Shown here piece after piece: positions 4,539-5,930 of a DNA stretch of 5,930 nucleotides (the first letter of the stretch is position 1; each line of letters starts with the position of its first letter). Source of the stretch: Nanobdellota archaeon (GTDB lineage: Archaea; Nanobdellota; Nanobdellia; Woesearchaeales; GCA-2686295). The DNA lies in assembly GCA_018812505.1 (NCBI GenBank), contig JAHJDK010000002.1:1-5930 (forward strand), in the 5' to 3' direction. A program made the position numbers and the translations under genes. The notes beneath the pieces are model-generated. The model worked only from the letters and a program-made list of their open reading frames with translations. It was not told the origin of the DNA and did no database searches.

Positions 4539-5930
4539 ATGATTTTTTTCAAAAAACTAAAGTTTTCATTATTATTAATTATTGCTTTATTAGCTATAGC
4601 AAATTCTTTAGCAGATGAATATGTTAGTTTTGATTCATATGATGATTTGGCTAGAGCATTAGGTTCTTTTGATGCTGAACAAACTACTCAATCATTTTCA
4701 TTAGAATTAAAAAATTCTTATAACGACACACAAAACTTTGAATACTTGTCTTTCCCAAAAATAGGCTCTAAGATGTTCAATCTTAAGATTAAAAACGAAT
4801 CTCTAAATGTGTTTGTGAACCAAGATAATAGTAAACATAGTGAAGATAATTATAATTATTTGAAAATTGATAACTCGATTTTTGAAGAAATGAATACTTT
4901 AGATGAAGACTCAGTGCAAGTGATTATAAAACTTAATCTTAAAGTTGTTGATGAGAAAGAAGCTATTAAACGAGTTGATATTAAATCAACAAAAACTTTT
5001 TTTGACAAGCCTTTAGTTGATGAAAATGAACTTAAGAAAATAAGATTTGAGATTGCTAAAGAAAGAGTTGTTTCTGTTCTTAACAGAAAAGGAGAAACAA
5101 ATAGTATAAGAACAATAAATTCTTTAGCAACAAGTTTAAATCGTGATGAGCTTAAATCAATATCTCATTCAGAATATGTAGACAAAATATATCTGGATTA
5201 CAAGACAAAAACTTTTCTCGATGATTCTGTCGATATAATAAAAGCGAATGATGTCTGGAACTTAACAGACCGCAATGGAAATTTTATAACAGGAAAAAAC
5301 ATAACAGTAGCAGTCTTAGATTCAGGAATAGATTATACTCATATGGATTTTGGAAGCTGCACAGCAATAGGTCCAAACTGCAGAGTGATAGATGGATATG
5401 ACTTCATAAACAATGATTATGATCCAATGGATGATGAAGGACATGGAACTCATGTAGCAGGAATAATAGCTGCTAATAGTCTAGCAATCAAAGGTGTTGC
5501 TCCAGACGCGAAACTAATAGCTTATAAGACAACTGATGAAAATGGAGGAGGATTAAGCTCACATCTATTAATGGCAATTGAAAGAGCGATTGATCCAAAT
5601 CAGGATGGGGACACATCTGATCATTATGATATAATTACTACAAGTACAGGATATGATTCATCATCAACATATGATTATATTTCAACAATGATAGATGCAG
5701 CAGTCGAAACAGGTGTGATATTCATTGCAGCAGCAGGTAATGATGGACCAGGATATGAAACTATTAGTTGTCCTGCATGCTCAGAAAAAGCCATAGCTGT
5801 TGGTGCATCAACATCACTTGATAGTGTGGCGAGCTTCAGCTCAAGAGGGCCAACAAACTGGAACACAATAAAACCAGATATTCTTGCCCCAGGAGTAGGA
5901 ATTTGTTCATCACAATGGGAAGATGTATGG
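4539..5930 (+). CDS. Secreted subtilisin-like serine protease (S8 family), 3' end beyond the window
   Basis: ATG 4539 opens 464 codons without a stop up to the last base. Residues 1-25 are a Sec-type signal peptide: Lys at 5, 6 and 8, hydrophobic core FSLLLIIALLAIA, and probable cleavage after SLA at 25. Residues 26 to about 235 look like an export propeptide. Its end (residues about 200-220, SLATSLNRDELKSISHSEYV) matches the inhibitor-I9 pattern that folds and then blocks the protease. The catalytic domain starts at about 240: D261 in AVLDSGID, H302 in DDEGHGTHVAG, and oxyanion Asn N401 in AAAGNDG. SFSSRGP and KPDILAPG follow in normal order. The catalytic Ser (GTSMA-type motif) should lie just past the window edge. 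The strand usually reading INMSLG is ITTSTGY here. The mature enzyme would be outside the cell or on its surface. It probably degrades proteins for nutrition or processes surface proteins. It has its own ribosome binding site 66 bases after the coiled-coil gene, so co-transcription is possible but not shown. Confidence 0.93.
   Translation, partial: MIFFKKLKFSLLLIIALLAIANSLADEYVSFDSYDDLARALGSFDAEQTTQSFSLELKNSYNDTQNFEYLSFPKIGSKMFNLKIKNESLNVFVNQDNSKHSEDNYNYLKIDNSIFEEMNTLDEDSVQVIIKLNLKVVDEKEAIKRVDIKSTKTFFDKPLVDENELKKIRFEIAKERVVSVLNRKGETNSIRTINSLATSLNRDELKSISHSEYVDKIYLDYKTKTFLDDSVDIIKANDVWNLTDRNGNFITGKNITVAVLDSGIDYTHMDFGSCTAIGPNCRVIDGYDFINNDYDPMDDEGHGTHVAGIIAANSLAIKGVAPDAKLIAYKTTDENGGGLSSHLLMAIERAIDPNQDGDTSDHYDIITTSTGYDSSSTYDYISTMIDAAVETGVIFIAAAGNDGPGYETISCPACSEKAIAVGASTSLDSVASFSSRGPTNWNTIKPDILAPGVGICSSQWEDVW

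Noticed and set aside
5675..5866. Minus-strand frame of 63 codons
   Set aside because: Antisense to the conserved catalytic domain of the subtilase, no promoter or ribosome binding site.
1..5930. CRISPR array, rRNA or insertion-sequence ends
   Set aside because: No regularly spaced identical repeats, no rRNA-like conserved blocks and no terminal inverted repeats with a transposase were seen.

Overview
The window is AT-rich and looks archaeal, most likely from a small-genome lineage of the DPANN type such as Woesearchaeota or Pacearchaeota. That lineage is inferred from gene style, not from a marker gene. The archaeal signs are TATA/BRE-like promoters placed about 25-30 bases before starts, two genes with almost no leader, a tyrosine recombinase with an archaeal-style C-terminal active-site block (Trp, then SSKMPQRYI), and a long Lys/Glu coiled-coil protein ending in a helical-hairpin domain of a kind I associate with these archaea.

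Layout: (1) 3-269, plus strand: the C-terminal end of an unrecognised helical protein that enters from the left. (2) 266-700, minus strand: a PIN-domain (VapC-like) ribonuclease gene with all acidic active-site residues but one in-frame TAA at codon 25. Its stop codon overlaps the stop of gene 1 in a shared TTAA. (3) 701-905: intergenic, with a promoter for the PIN gene and, just behind it, a C/G-tract block holding an 11-bp direct repeat and four GGG tracts on the minus strand. (4) 906-2015, minus strand: a complete tyrosine recombinase/integrase with a C-terminal coiled-coil tail. (5) 2016-2438: a 423-base non-coding stretch. From left to right it holds a palindrome between the integrase TATA box and its start, the integrase TATA box, a tRNA-like sequence with a clear T-arm and 3' acceptor strand on the minus strand, several hairpins, and the promoter and leader of the next gene. 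(6) 2439-4472, plus strand: a 677-residue cytoplasmic coiled-coil protein of unknown function. (7) 4539-5930, plus strand: a secreted subtilisin-like protease (S8), cut by the right edge before its catalytic Ser.

The left half (PIN remnant, integrase, tRNA-like end) reads as the edge of an integrated or decaying mobile element. The integrase sits 71 bases downstream of a tRNA-type 3' end, in the same orientation, which is the usual geometry of an integrase beside its attachment site. The right half (coiled-coil protein, then exported protease) looks like ordinary chromosomal genes, each with its own start signals. Nothing here proves a new multi-gene system. The observations most worth following are the atypical tRNA-like element beside the integrase, the palindrome placed to control the integrase promoter, the interrupted PIN gene, and the exceptionally regular heptad rod in the 677-residue protein.
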